This document shows, piece after piece, positions 54,452 through 63,529 of a stretch of DNA of 64,000 bases. Below the pieces are notes generated by a model, which did not search any database, was not told the DNA's origin, and was given only the letters and a program-made list of their open reading frames with translations. Positions within the stretch are counted from its first letter, which is position 1, and each line of letters starts with the position of its first letter. Source of the DNA: an uncultured Bacilli bacterium (lineage in GTDB: Bacteria; Bacillota_I; Bacilli_A; RF39; UBA660); NCBI GenBank assembly GCA_944329375.1, contig CALVIB010000004.1:1-64000 (forward strand), in the 5' to 3' direction. A program made the position numbers and the translations under genes.

Positions 54452-56753
54452 TTTCTTCACCTCCTATGATGTCTTTAAATTTAGTTTGTTTTAAATCTTT
54501 AATGTCTTTTTCTGTGACAAAGCATAAATCTTTAAACGGGCAGTATTCACAGCTGATATTTTTATTATCAATTCTTTTGGGCTCGATAGTAAAATTGGAG
54601 TTTAATATTTGATTAATGGTATTATCAATATTATCATTAGTTATATCTACTAGTTTATCAATGCCATCTCTATCAATAATTTTGGCATATGCATAAAAAC
54701 CTTTTTGGGTAGTTTTCATGGCACTGATGATTTCACTATTTTGATAGGTATCATCAATATGGCTAATAATATCTTCATTATTGATGGTATAACCTTTTAA
54801 TTTTAAATTATTTTTAGTATCTTTTTCATTATCTTCACTATCTAAGGTTTGATTAGTTAGGACCTTTTGAAGATAAAAGCCATTAATTTGATAATCAGGT
54901 CCAAGGCCTTTTTGGACAAGGTATATATAAGTTGGAAGCTGCATATTTAAACCATAATTAATATTATCTAGGGTTGATGAGACTAATCCTGTTTTATAGT
55001 CAATGATGATAGCATTTATTTTATTATTTTCTTCGGTGTAATTTATTTTATCGATAATGCCTGTAAAGGTTATTTGAATATCTTTAGATTTATCAATTTG
55101 AACAGGTTTTTCAGTTAGATGTTTATTATATGAACTATGGCTTTCTTGCCACCTAATTATGTCAATATCTTGTTTTAAAATATCATAGAGTTTATTAATA
55201 TAAAAGGATTCTTTAGGAGAAAGTATTTTATCTTTTAAATATCCATAATATTCTTTTTCAAGGTTAAAATTTTCATCATATATATGTGACAAAGTATTAT
55301 GAAATAAATTACCGATAAGAAGGGGAAAGGTTTCTTCGAACTGTTCTAATTTTAATATGTGTTTAACATAAAATTTAAATGGGCACAAAGCATAGTTATT
55401 TAAACTAGTATAAGATAAAGTTAATTTACCATTTAAATATTCTTTTAATTGGGTTTTGGAAATCGGATGATACTTATTACTATATGTACCGTAATTAATA
55501 TCTTGATAAGAGTTATATAGAATATTTAATGATTGGTTTTTCTCATTATAATTAAAGTAATTATCCAAAAGAATACCCAATTTAAGTTCATTATAGTTAT
55601 TTGAATATGTGAAAGTTTCTTGATGTTCTTTTATTATCTTTAAATTAAGTTCGCTGATAACTGATGAGGGATAATAAGTATTAAAGGTATCTTTTAATTT
55701 ATAAGATAGGGTTAGATGAGGGTATGTTTGAATTAAATATTTTATATGATTTTTAGCTATTTCATTTTTCTTAAGTGAGGTTAAAAGTCCTAGAGATTCT
55801 TTTTCTTTATCAGCTATTAGTTCATCATCTTTATATATATGAGGGATGATTCCTTGATTTAAGTCAGCAATATAATAATGTTTATTAGGATTAGTTATTT
55901 GGTTTAAATTAATTATTTGAACTGCATTTTTAATTTCTGGTTTTTCTAAAGAAATATTTTTTAGTTTATTAGTAATGATTTCAAGTGCGATATCATCTAA
56001 TTTTGGAAATGATAGATTATTTAGTATATCGATAATTTTGTTTTTTAAATCTGAAGTTGGCAAAACATTTAATGAATCTTCGAGGTTTTTAGTTTCAATT
56101 AATTTATTTAGAAAAGTTTGAGTTATTTCAGCACTATATAAAGAATCACTATTATTAAAATTAAAAGGAATATGAAATAAATTAAAAATTCTAATTAATT
56201 CACTTTTATAATCAGGAGTAATACCTGATACAAAAATATCATTGATATCAATATTATCATTTTGAATTTTACTTATGATATCTTCAGCAATGAAAACAAG
56301 TTCATCTGTTTGCGAATTAAATTCATGAATTTTATTAGTTAAATTGCTCGTTTTACTGTGGATAATTTCTAAATCATAGTTATTCAATGTTTCTAGTAAA
56401 TAGGGGTCTATATCTTCGTAGCCAATTATAGTTATATGTTTTAAATTATTTTTGAATGATGGATTAAATTCTAATAAGTTTTCCTTTTTTAAAACCTCAA
56501 AATATGGTTTGATGGTTTTACTATCTATAAATAGGTTATCTAGATAGTTAGTTGCAACGACATAATTTAGATTAAAGTTTTTCATCAAAAAATATAGAGC
56601 TTCTTTTTTATAAGTCCCATAGTAGTTTTTGACAAATTCTTCTTTAGTCATTATTTTGATATTAATAAGTTTTTTTTGTTTTGATATGTTTTTTAGTATT
56701 TCTTTTTTTAGATGATTTGGGGCAATAATTAAGCCTTCTTTTAATTCAAACAT
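54444..56753 (-). CDS. addB: AddB helicase-nuclease subunit, shortened
   Basis: A 769-residue subunit, short against the usual 1150. No Walker A motif is seen at the N-terminus, so the inactive helicase part is reduced. The nuclease core has IIDYKTGLVS near 545. The iron-sulphur cysteines are in NYALCPFKFYV (about 455) and CEYCPFKDLC near the end, as in AddB. The start at 56753 is chosen over an ATG eight codons upstream that lies in a -10-like TATAATG. It forms the repair nuclease with addA. Confidence 0.85.
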   Translation of the reverse strand: MFELKEGLIIAPNHLKKEILKNISKQKKLINIKIMTKEEFVKNYYGTYKKEALYFLMKNFNLNYVVATNYLDNLFIDSKTIKPYFEVLKKENLLEFNPSFKNNLKHITIIGYEDIDPYLLETLNNYDLEIIHSKTSNLTNKIHEFNSQTDELVFIAEDIISKIQNDNIDINDIFVSGITPDYKSELIRIFNLFHIPFNFNNSDSLYSAEITQTFLNKLIETKNLEDSLNVLPTSDLKNKIIDILNNLSFPKLDDIALEIITNKLKNISLEKPEIKNAVQIINLNQITNPNKHYYIADLNQGIIPHIYKDDELIADKEKESLGLLTSLKKNEIAKNHIKYLIQTYPHLTLSYKLKDTFNTYYPSSVISELNLKIIKEHQETFTYSNNYNELKLGILLDNYFNYNEKNQSLNILYNSYQDINYGTYSNKYHPISKTQLKEYLNGKLTLSYTSLNNYALCPFKFYVKHILKLEQFEETFPLLIGNLFHNTLSHIYDENFNLEKEYYGYLKDKILSPKESFYINKLYDILKQDIDIIRWQESHSSYNKHLTEKPVQIDKSKDIQITFTGIIDKINYTEENNKINAIIIDYKTGLVSSTLDNINYGLNMQLPTYIYLVQKGLGPDYQINGFYLQKVLTNQTLDSEDNEKDTKNNLKLKGYTINNEDIISHIDDTYQNSEIISAMKTTQKGFYAYAKIIDRDGIDKLVDITNDNIDNTINQILNSNFTIEPKRIDNKNISCEYCPFKDLCFVTEKDIKDLKQTKFKDIIGGEESA

Positions 56754-56915
56754 AATATCACTACTTTCTTTTTTCATTATATCATGAGTTTGTTTATTTC
56801 GGACTTATATATATTTGTTTTTATAAAAATAGAATAATTTTATTTAATTATGGTTGTAATTCTTTATATAAAAACGAGCACATATTTTTTTCAATATATA
56901 CTCGGTTAAATAATT

Positions 56916-57422
56916 TTATAGTTTAGCTAGATTTTCTTTAATTTGTCTTATATTTTCAGTAACATGTTCATCATTTGGTGTTTCAGTATTTCGATATACA
57001 TATTTAACTGCTTGTACATCATCCATACCTATTTCTCCTCTAATATCATTAAATCCTTTATAGGAATCATGATCTATTGCATAATAATATTCTAATAAAC
57101 TTCCATAATAAATCGTTTTTTCCATAGTTTCATTATCAGCAAATAAATTATCAATATTATTTTTTATAAACTCTAAGGCTTTGTTTAATTCTTCTTCTGT
57201 AGCTTCATCAACCTTATATTTCCCTTGTCTAATTAAATAATCAACCATTGATGAAGTGTTTGGATCTGGTTGTTCATTTATATTTTTTTCATTCATATCT
57301 GAAGTTTGATTACTATTATTGGTACTATTATCTTTACTTTTTTCTGTGGTTTGATTTGAACTACAAGCAGTAGTAAATACTACTAAAAATAAACATATAA
57401 CTGTTAATAAAAGTTTTTTCAT
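56916..57422 (-). CDS. lipoprotein, unknown function
   Basis: A 168-residue lipoprotein. The signal peptide ends in FTTACSS, with the lipidated Cys at about residue 20. An Asn/Ser/Thr-rich linker (22-55) precedes a helical acidic domain. No family was recognised. The gene lies 17 bases after the G5-domain gene and probably shares its transcript. Confidence 0.7.
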   Translation of the reverse strand: MKKLLLTVICLFLVVFTTACSSNQTTEKSKDNSTNNSNQTSDMNEKNINEQPDPNTSSMVDYLIRQGKYKVDEATEEELNKALEFIKNNIDNLFADNETMEKTIYYGSLLEYYYAIDHDSYKGFNDIRGEIGMDDVQAVKYVYRNTETPNDEHVTENIRQIKENLAKL

Positions 57423-57439
57423 TATATCACTCCTTATAT

Positions 57440-58276
57440 TTATTGTCTCATCTCTTTTTTGCTATTCTTTTGTTTTAGTTTATTAATAATAATTAAAATG
57501 ACATCAATAAATGCTGGTACAATTGTAATTACATAAAGGATATATAAGATAATAGCAATAGAATCTTTTTGCTTTTGAATTTTATTTAATAATAAGTTTC
57601 CATCTTTATTTTTAAAAGCTTGATAAAAGTCTATTATTAAACAAACAATCCATGAAATTCCTATAACTGGCGAACTATTTTCATATGTTCCGCGCTCTAT
57701 TACTTCTTCTACCGCTTCTAAAGTTATAGTTTCACTTTTCTTTTCTCTATCAATTTCATTACCGAAGGCATCTAGTGTTACAGTATAGACAACCTTTTTT
57801 TCGCCATCTTTACCTGCGATTTTAACTTTTTCTTGACCTTTATCCATTTCATTATTATCGATATATTTGGTTTTATAATTTACCTTTTTAGTCTCAGTTA
57901 TTTCTTTTTCATATTGACAAGAACTATCATTTGTATTGGCTGACGAATTATAGTTTATAGCTGTTTTATCAGTACATCCTAAAATTTTGGCTATACAACT
58001 TCCATCATCTTTATTAGCGCTTGGATTATAATTTAAAGCATTTCTATCAGTACATCCATAGGTGTAACTTGGAGTATAGGTTTGTCTTGATGATGAACTA
58101 CTGGTTCCTCCACTACACGTACAACTAGGACTTGTGGTCCCATCATTACATACTTGGTAGCCATTACGGCAAGCACCTGAAACACCACCATGCCATGAAC
58201 AACATCCGCGCCTGGCTGAGACATTAATTGGCACAAGCAAAATTAATAATAAAATACATCTTACTACTTTTTTCAT
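57440..58276 (-). CDS. secreted/membrane G5-domain protein with GCTD repeats
   Basis: A 278-residue protein. A signal peptide (1-21) is followed by a Cys-rich block (CCSWHGGVSG, CNDGTTSPSCTC) and two GCTDxxAxNYNxxA-type repeats (about 74-94 and 99-118), each with an Asp-rich end that may bind Ca2+. A G5 domain (about 128-195) follows, then two C-terminal membrane helices. G5 domains bind N-acetylglucosamine or adhesins. It has a promoter at 58345-58373 with a terminator in the leader. Confidence 0.7.
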   Translation of the reverse strand: MKKVVRCILLLILLVPINVSARRGCCSWHGGVSGACRNGYQVCNDGTTSPSCTCSGGTSSSSSRQTYTPSYTYGCTDRNALNYNPSANKDDGSCIAKILGCTDKTAINYNSSANTNDSSCQYEKEITETKKVNYKTKYIDNNEMDKGQEKVKIAGKDGEKKVVYTVTLDAFGNEIDREKKSETITLEAVEEVIERGTYENSSPVIGISWIVCLIIDFYQAFKNKDGNLLLNKIQKQKDSIAIILYILYVITIVPAFIDVILIIINKLKQKNSKKEMRQ

Positions 58277-58294
58277 ACTTCCCCCACCCTATAC

Positions 58295-58331
58295 AAAAAA
58301 GCCAGTACAAAACTATAAAGTCTGTACTAGC
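58295..58331 (-). terminator. terminator in the leader of the G5 gene
   Basis: Stem GcTAGTACA/TGTACTgGC (58301-58331), then six T on the minus strand. It lies about 7 bases beyond the predicted start of transcription, so it could act as an attenuator, or simply terminate the upstream gene. Confidence 0.8.
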
Positions 58332-58344
58332 CCTTTACATCACA

Positions 58345-58373
58345 ATTATATCACAATTTGGCTTTTTTGTCTT
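58345..58373 (-). promoter_or_regulatory. promoter of the G5-domain gene
   Basis: AAGACA (58368-58373), 17 bases, TATAAT (58345-58350) on the minus strand. Transcription would start near 58338, just before the hairpin at 58301-58331. Confidence 0.55.
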
Positions 58374-58410
58374 TAAAATTTACTATATAGAAAAAAGGTC
58401 AATAAACCTT

Positions 58411-59274
58411 CTAAATTTTAAATCTTTTATTTTTCTTATAATAATGACTATTATTAATATATTTCTTTTTATTCTTATGAGCAATAATTATTATAATGAT
58501 AATAATTGGTAGAGCTAAAATTAAAATACCAATGATAGTTCCGATGACATCGGTGAAAACCATACTTTTATGAAAATTTATATAATATTTTTGGGTTTCT
58601 CCATTTTCAGCTTGGCAAATTATGGTTACCTTATTATCACCAGCTTTTAGGTTTTCATTACCTTCAATTTTTATTTTTGCGTTAGAATCTTCTGGTGTTA
58701 CTTTTATATCTAAGGCTTTCTGATTTGAAGTTACAAATATATCATTAATAGTATTTTCTTTAAATTTGTATTCTTTATCATTTATGGTTATTTTTTTTAT
58801 GTTGTTATTTATACTTAATACTTTATTTCTAATAATGTTTAATTCGTAATTTTTTGTAAGCCCACCATTGCCTGTGATTTTAATCGTAATATTGTTGTTA
58901 CCTATTTCTAACTTCTTATTTTGTTCATATTCAATTTTAGCATATTGGTAGTTTGGGGTGGCGATTATGTTAGCTGTTTCATCGTATGTTTGAAATTCCA
59001 TTTTATCTGACACTGTAATATTATTTCCATTAATGGTTATTGATTTTAAAGTTGGGTCATTAGATGGTGAACATGGATATGTATAAATCGGATTACCCTC
59101 AGCAATATATTCATTACCCTTTTGAATAGCTTGGTGCCAGTGCCCATTATGGATTCCATAGGTAATACCAAAGCATTCTCGCGGACTATATACAGTGCCT
59201 TCATCTGCTTTGACTATATTTATTAAAGAAAATAATATAATTGTTATAAATAAAATTAGTTTGAATTTTTTCAA
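58411..59274 (-). CDS. secreted cadherin-like beta-sandwich protein, C-terminal anchor
   Basis: A 287-residue exported protein. A signal peptide (1-23) is followed by ECFGITYGIHNGHWHQAI (about 34-51), a motif seen in other Firmicute surface proteins. Two beta-sandwich domains of cadherin-like type (LKSITINGNNITV and IKKITINDKEYKF start them) span about 75-235. One membrane helix (about 240-263) and a Lys-rich cytoplasmic tail end it. It is likely a surface or adhesion protein. Confidence 0.7.
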   Translation of the reverse strand: MKKFKLILFITIILFSLINIVKADEGTVYSPRECFGITYGIHNGHWHQAIQKGNEYIAEGNPIYTYPCSPSNDPTLKSITINGNNITVSDKMEFQTYDETANIIATPNYQYAKIEYEQNKKLEIGNNNITIKITGNGGLTKNYELNIIRNKVLSINNNIKKITINDKEYKFKENTINDIFVTSNQKALDIKVTPEDSNAKIKIEGNENLKAGDNKVTIICQAENGETQKYYINFHKSMVFTDVIGTIIGILILALPIIIIIIIIAHKNKKKYINNSHYYKKNKRFKI

Positions 59275-59403
59275 GATACCACCCGCTTTTTTAATTTACT
59301 ACTTTATAGTATACAACAAGTTTATTATTTATTTCAAAGAATTTGAAATAATTTTGTTAAAAAAAGAATTTTATGTATAATTAAATTAAAGGAGTGGTTT
59401 GCT

Positions 59404-59991
59404 ATGAGTGATTTGATTTCGATTACTGAGGAAAATATAGAAAAAGTTCATAGAGAAGTTTTGGAAGCTATTAGTTATGGCAAGGAAGAAATTATTATAC
59501 ATGATGTTTTGAATAAATTTCCTAAAAATGATGATATAAATGTTATTGCTATGAAGATTGCTGTTATTGATGTTACTAATTCCACGCAGCTTTCTAGATA
59601 TAAAAATAAGATTTCTTTATATGAACTTGCTAATATTATTTTGAATATAGATAATTTTGATGAGAGGATTAAAAATGGGGATCCAGAACTTGTAAATATT
59701 ATTTCCAAGAGTAATGGTAAAATTAATTTATTTTCTTTTGCTTCTAAATATTGTACTTATCACAATAATGAAATTTATGGAAAAGATGATTATTCTATTT
59801 TTGATAGTGTAGTTAGAAAAATGCTTCCTAAATATTCAAATATTTCATTAAGTCAAATTGAAAAATGGAGAAAAAATCATGACTATAAATCTTTTAATGA
59901 CAGTATTACTAAATTATTAGATGATAACAATATTCATATAAAGTTTAGAAAAAGAAAGTTTGATCACTTTCTTTGGTTTCCAAATAAATAA
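59404..59991 (+). CDS. hypothetical protein, possible HhH-type fold
   Basis: A 195-residue soluble protein, not securely recognised. The central NLFSFASKYCTYHN and YSIFDSVVRKMLP stretch resembles a motif in OGG-fold DNA glycosylase-like proteins of bacteria, but this is weak. No catalytic Lys or Asp is obvious. The start follows AAAGGAG. It ends convergently one base from metK. Confidence 0.5.
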   Translation: MSDLISITEENIEKVHREVLEAISYGKEEIIIHDVLNKFPKNDDINVIAMKIAVIDVTNSTQLSRYKNKISLYELANIILNIDNFDERIKNGDPELVNIISKSNGKINLFSFASKYCTYHNNEIYGKDDYSIFDSVVRKMLPKYSNISLSQIEKWRKNHDYKSFNDSITKLLDDNNIHIKFRKRKFDHFLWFPNK

Positions 59992-59992
59992 T

Positions 59993-61015
59993 TTATTTTG
60001 TAAAATGGCCAAATCTGGCTTTTTTTTCATATGAAATATTTAATAAATTTAAATCTTTTATTATATTTTTGGGCGTGCATTCATCATATAACTTTTCTTT
60101 AACTTTTATACTTCCTTTATCACTATCTATATATATGGCAAGTGGTTTTTCTAATCCTATAGCATAACTTATTTGAACTTGACACCATTTTAAGTTATGT
60201 TTTTTTAAATATTCTTTAGCTATTTTTCTTGCTTTATAAGCTCCTGATCTATCTACTTTACTTGGATCTTTACCACTAAATGCGCCGCCACCTACTTTGG
60301 CAAATGAGTGATAACTATCGACGACTATTTTTCTTCCTGTTAATCCAGCATCACCATCAAAGCCACCTATTTCAAATTTACCGGTTGGATTGATTAAAAA
60401 TTTTTCTATTTCTATGTTATATTTTTGGCATATTTCTAGGCATTTTTCTTTAATTAAATTATCTGTATAATCTCTATGTTTTTCGTCATTTTGATAAGAT
60501 ACTGTGAAGTATTTTATTTTCTTTAGTTTCATGTTTTCGTCATAATAACCTGTTATTTGAGCTTTACCATCGGGAAATAAATATTGGCACTCTTTCCTTT
60601 TTTCATCATACCACATGCTTAATTTTTGTAAGATTACTTGAGCGAGAGGAAGCATTTCTTCAGTATCATCGCAGGCATAGCCAAACATCATACCTTGATC
60701 GCCAGCTCCTCCTATTTCATCATTTGTTCCTAAGGCAATGTCTTCACTTTGAAGTCCTAGATTATTGATTATTTCATAATCTGTTTTATAGCCTATATCT
60801 TTTAAAACTCTTTTGACTATGTTTTTAATATTTATTTGGGCTTTTGAAGTTACTTCACCGGTGATAAATATTTTCCCTTTTCCTCCCATGACTTCGATGC
60901 CACATCTCGATGTTTTATCTTCTTTTAAGTATGCATCTAACAGTGCATCACTTATTTGGTCGCAGACTTTATCTGGGTGTCCACGAAATACGATTTCATT
61001 TGAATATAGTTTCAT
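59993..61015 (-). CDS. metK: S-adenosylmethionine synthetase, short form
   Basis: A 340-residue enzyme making SAM from methionine and ATP. GHPDKVCDQISDA is near residue 12, GAGDQGMMFGYA near 103, GGFDGDAGLTGRK near 217, and GGGAFSGKDPSKVDRSGAY near 242. It is about 50 residues shorter than the common form. The start follows AGGAGG. It lies under a SAM-I riboswitch at 61042-61154, which should switch it off when SAM is plentiful. Confidence 0.94.
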   Translation of the reverse strand: MKLYSNEIVFRGHPDKVCDQISDALLDAYLKEDKTSRCGIEVMGGKGKIFITGEVTSKAQINIKNIVKRVLKDIGYKTDYEIINNLGLQSEDIALGTNDEIGGAGDQGMMFGYACDDTEEMLPLAQVILQKLSMWYDEKRKECQYLFPDGKAQITGYYDENMKLKKIKYFTVSYQNDEKHRDYTDNLIKEKCLEICQKYNIEIEKFLINPTGKFEIGGFDGDAGLTGRKIVVDSYHSFAKVGGGAFSGKDPSKVDRSGAYKARKIAKEYLKKHNLKWCQVQISYAIGLEKPLAIYIDSDKGSIKVKEKLYDECTPKNIIKDLNLLNISYEKKARFGHFTK

Positions 61016-61041
61016 AAATTCCTCCTTCTACCTTTATAAAG

Positions 61042-61063
61042 AAAAAAACAAGTGAGGAACTTG
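61042..61063 (-). terminator. riboswitch terminator of metK
   Basis: Stem CAAGT/ACTTG followed by seven T (61042-61048). The 5' arm overlaps an alternative pairing AGGAACT/AGTTCCT that acts as antiterminator when SAM is absent. Confidence 0.85.
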
Positions 61064-61154
61064 CTTATAGTTCCTTATCGTTCGGCTTTAGCACCTAACT
61101 TAAATAGGTTGCTGTGATATCATCGGGCCAGTCCCTCCATCACTCTTTATAAGG
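61064..61154 (-). promoter_or_regulatory. SAM-I (S-box) riboswitch of metK
   Basis: On the minus strand the S-box core is clear: GGAGGGACTGGCCC, then GCAACC and GGTGCTAA, with P1 formed by CCTTAT (5' end) and ATAAGG (3' end, 61070-61075). SAM binding closes P1 and frees the terminator arm, as described for the entry at 61042. A -10 TATAAT lies at 61164-61169. Confidence 0.95.
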
Positions 61155-61179
61155 TCCATTTATATTATATCATTTACTT

Positions 61180-61452
61180 TTATTTTTGTAACTGTTTTTG
61201 ATTTAATTTTTCTAAGCATTTTTGAAACATGTGATAATGCGATTTTTTAAATTCACCATTTTTATATAAATCTTCTATTTCATTTTCTTGAAATTTTGCA
61301 TATAATTTTTTACAACATTTTCTACATTTTGAACAGTCATAGTTGGTAAAATATTTTTTATGTAATCTGTTGAAATCTTCATTCAATTCTTGGTCATCGG
61401 CATTTGCTTTTAAAAATCTAGCAAATTCATAGTTTTCATCAATTTTTTTCAT
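61180..61452 (-). CDS. small Cys-cluster protein (CxxCxxCC, YkgJ-like)
   Basis: A 90-residue protein with the metal-chelating motif CSKCRKCC at about residues 40-47, the hallmark of the YkgJ-type zinc/iron-binding family. It is shorter than most members and has no second conserved block. It may be a metal-binding protein or a truncated member. The start follows AGAGGTG. Confidence 0.7.
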   Translation of the reverse strand: MKKIDENYEFARFLKANADDQELNEDFNRLHKKYFTNYDCSKCRKCCKKLYAKFQENEIEDLYKNGEFKKSHYHMFQKCLEKLNQKQLQK

Positions 61453-61519
61453 TATACACCTCTTTGGCTATAGTATATCATAGATCATAATTATTACAAA
61501 GCATTTAAAAAACATACTT

Positions 61520-62296
61520 TTAGGCATGTTTGCTTTCTTGTAATTTTATGGCTTCATTTAAAAATTTTTCTGCTTTTTGTGTGTCTTTTGTTTTTAGAAA
61601 TTGAATCCATTTTTTTAAAAATAAATCTATATCTTTAATTTCTTCAATTCCTAAATTTAATAAATCGTTTAAGTGGTAATAACTTAAATAATCATATATT
61701 TTTTGAAAGTTATCATATTTATTTGATGCAAGAAGTCCATAGACTATAAATAATTTAACTATATTTAAATCAAAATTTAAAGAATCGTTTAGGTTTTCAA
61801 TTTCTGTTTCAAATGTATCTATTACCTCACCGTTATCGTCATAATCAGGTCCAATTACTTCTTCACAAAAATATTTTGCATTTAAAATTTTTTCAAATAT
61901 TTCAATTGCTTTGTGATATTCTTTATGATAAATTAGACTTTTTCCAAATTCAAATGTTTTATCTAAAATTTCGTTCATTTCTTTATTACTGTAATAGTGA
62001 ATATCATAGTCTTCATCATAATATGAGTAACTTCCATTAGGGGATGAATAACACTTAAAACATATATTACCTTCCTCTATTTCCTTAAAAGCATTTTTTA
62101 TATAGTCTTCTGTTTCTTTTAGTAATTCTTTATCAATTTTAAGTGTTCCAGTTATATCTTTTATTTTACATATTATTTTTTCATAATGACATACTGGGAC
62201 TTCATCTATTAATATATTTGTTATTTTTTTGAATTTGTCTGATGGTGTTTGGTTAATAATTTGTTTAATTTCATTTTTATCTAAAGTTTGGTTCAT
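61520..62296 (-). CDS. hypothetical protein, TPR-like helices
   Basis: A 258-residue soluble acidic protein, not recognised. The middle (about 110-160) has KSLIYHKEYHKAIEIFEKIL, like a tetratricopeptide-type helical pair. The start at 62296 follows AAAGGA by 8 bases; an ATG three codons upstream overlaps the binding site. The next gene upstream is the broken DUF6429. Confidence 0.5.
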   Translation of the reverse strand: MNQTLDKNEIKQIINQTPSDKFKKITNILIDEVPVCHYEKIICKIKDITGTLKIDKELLKETEDYIKNAFKEIEEGNICFKCYSSPNGSYSYYDEDYDIHYYSNKEMNEILDKTFEFGKSLIYHKEYHKAIEIFEKILNAKYFCEEVIGPDYDDNGEVIDTFETEIENLNDSLNFDLNIVKLFIVYGLLASNKYDNFQKIYDYLSYYHLNDLLNLGIEEIKDIDLFLKKWIQFLKTKDTQKAEKFLNEAIKLQESKHA

Positions 62297-62318
62297 TTTT
62301 ATCATCCTTTATATAATT

Positions 62319-62674
62319 TTATTTTAAATATTTCATGATTAGTTTTTCGGCTAGTCGTTCCCCTTCTTTAGTTAGAGTTACAGATTTATTTTATGTTTTC
62401 CTGAATACAAATAACCTTTTTCGGTTAATTCATTCAAAATGTTAAAATTATATCCTTTCCAGCATTTTTTTATTATCTTTTCTTTAGGTATTTATGATTT
62501 TTCATCATAAATACATCCTGTTTCATTCCACGAAGTTAAATACATAAGCAGGAGTGTTAATTCTTCTATATTCTTGTCCAAGTTTTCTTCTTTTGTTACT
62601 TTACCTTCATTTTTAAAAAATAGGCCCCTTACAAAATGATTTAACATTTTTTCATTGCATAGATACTGTATCAT
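62319..62674 (-). pseudogene. DUF6429 gene, interrupted by a stop and a frameshift
   Basis: On the minus strand the frame from 62674 reads ELTLLLMYLTSW, then hits a TAA after IYDEKS near 62492. The same frame continues with IPKEKIIKKCWKGYNF and NELTEKGYLYSGKHK. There a change of frame is needed to reach KSVTLTKEGERLAEKLIMKY and a stop at 62319. This order (LYLTSW, WKGYxFxxL, KSVxLTxEG) is that of DUF6429 winged-helix-like proteins. Two lesions make it a pseudogene. Confidence 0.85.
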
Positions 62675-63529
62675 AAAGAAATATTTTAATTCAAGTATTT
62701 CATTAAGCTTTTCTGTAATTATGTATTAACAGTGATTTCGACTTTATTAATACTGGGCGATGATGGTCATCTTTTAAAATAATTAGATAAAAATCGATTC
62801 CTTGTGTTGTATGTTAGCTCTGATTGAGGGGAATTGCAAGTATATAATTTATATGTTATTTTTCTTGGTTACCAAGTAGCTCCATAATATTAGATAATTA
62901 TTTTAACAATCTAGTAATAGTTCTATTACTTGTATTTAATCTTTCATCTCAATAATTATTTTCAGAAAAACATTAGCATTCTTGTTGTACTAACATTATT
63001 AGTAAGCTAAATAAAGTTTTAGAACTAAGTTTAATATTTTATCTATTAATACCAATAACAACACTTTTACATAATGTTCATATTATATCGATCATTTCTT
63101 CTTTCCAGCTAGGATAACTATCTCTCAAAAATTATTAATTAGAAGCATAAGAATATTGGCACCATAAACAAAAAGCACCTTAAAAACTAAGAATTTTTGG
63201 CTATGTCATTCTTATTTTGCAAGTGCAAAATTAATCTTTCCATATTGGTTGATATTAAGAATTATGAATAGTTTTGTCCTTATTTCATAAGATAATTAAA
63301 ATCTTATATACAATTCTACTTCAAAAAACTATAAAATGATAGAATTTGTTATCAAATTTTGTGTACAAAAAAATCTTGATTATAAAACTAAAGATATAGA
63401 TTGCAATAAATGAAATAATCTAGACATGGATTTCAACAGCTAATTATTTCATTTTACTATATTTTATCACTTGATCAATAGAAGCAATGACTAATCAATG
63501 CAAAAAATGTTTTTTGTGCCAGAATTTTC
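62675..63529. other. 855-base stretch without an intact gene
   Basis: No frame longer than 60 codons with a ribosome binding site. The stretch has dense stops in all frames and looks like decayed coding DNA, but no parent gene could be named. Structures seen are a palindrome (63215-63230, TTTTGCA/TGCAAAA) and a 12-bp inverted repeat (63408-63454). Confidence 0.55.
63408..63454. repeat. 12-bp perfect inverted repeat
   Basis: AAATGAAATAAT (63408-63419) and ATTATTTCATTT (63443-63454), 23 bases apart. It lies 76 bases after the HNH gene stop and may be its terminator, though no T tract follows. Confidence 0.65.

Noticed and set aside
38818-59274. LPXTG-type substrate for the sortase
   Set aside because: None of the surface proteins read ends in an LPXTG motif followed by a helix and positive tail.
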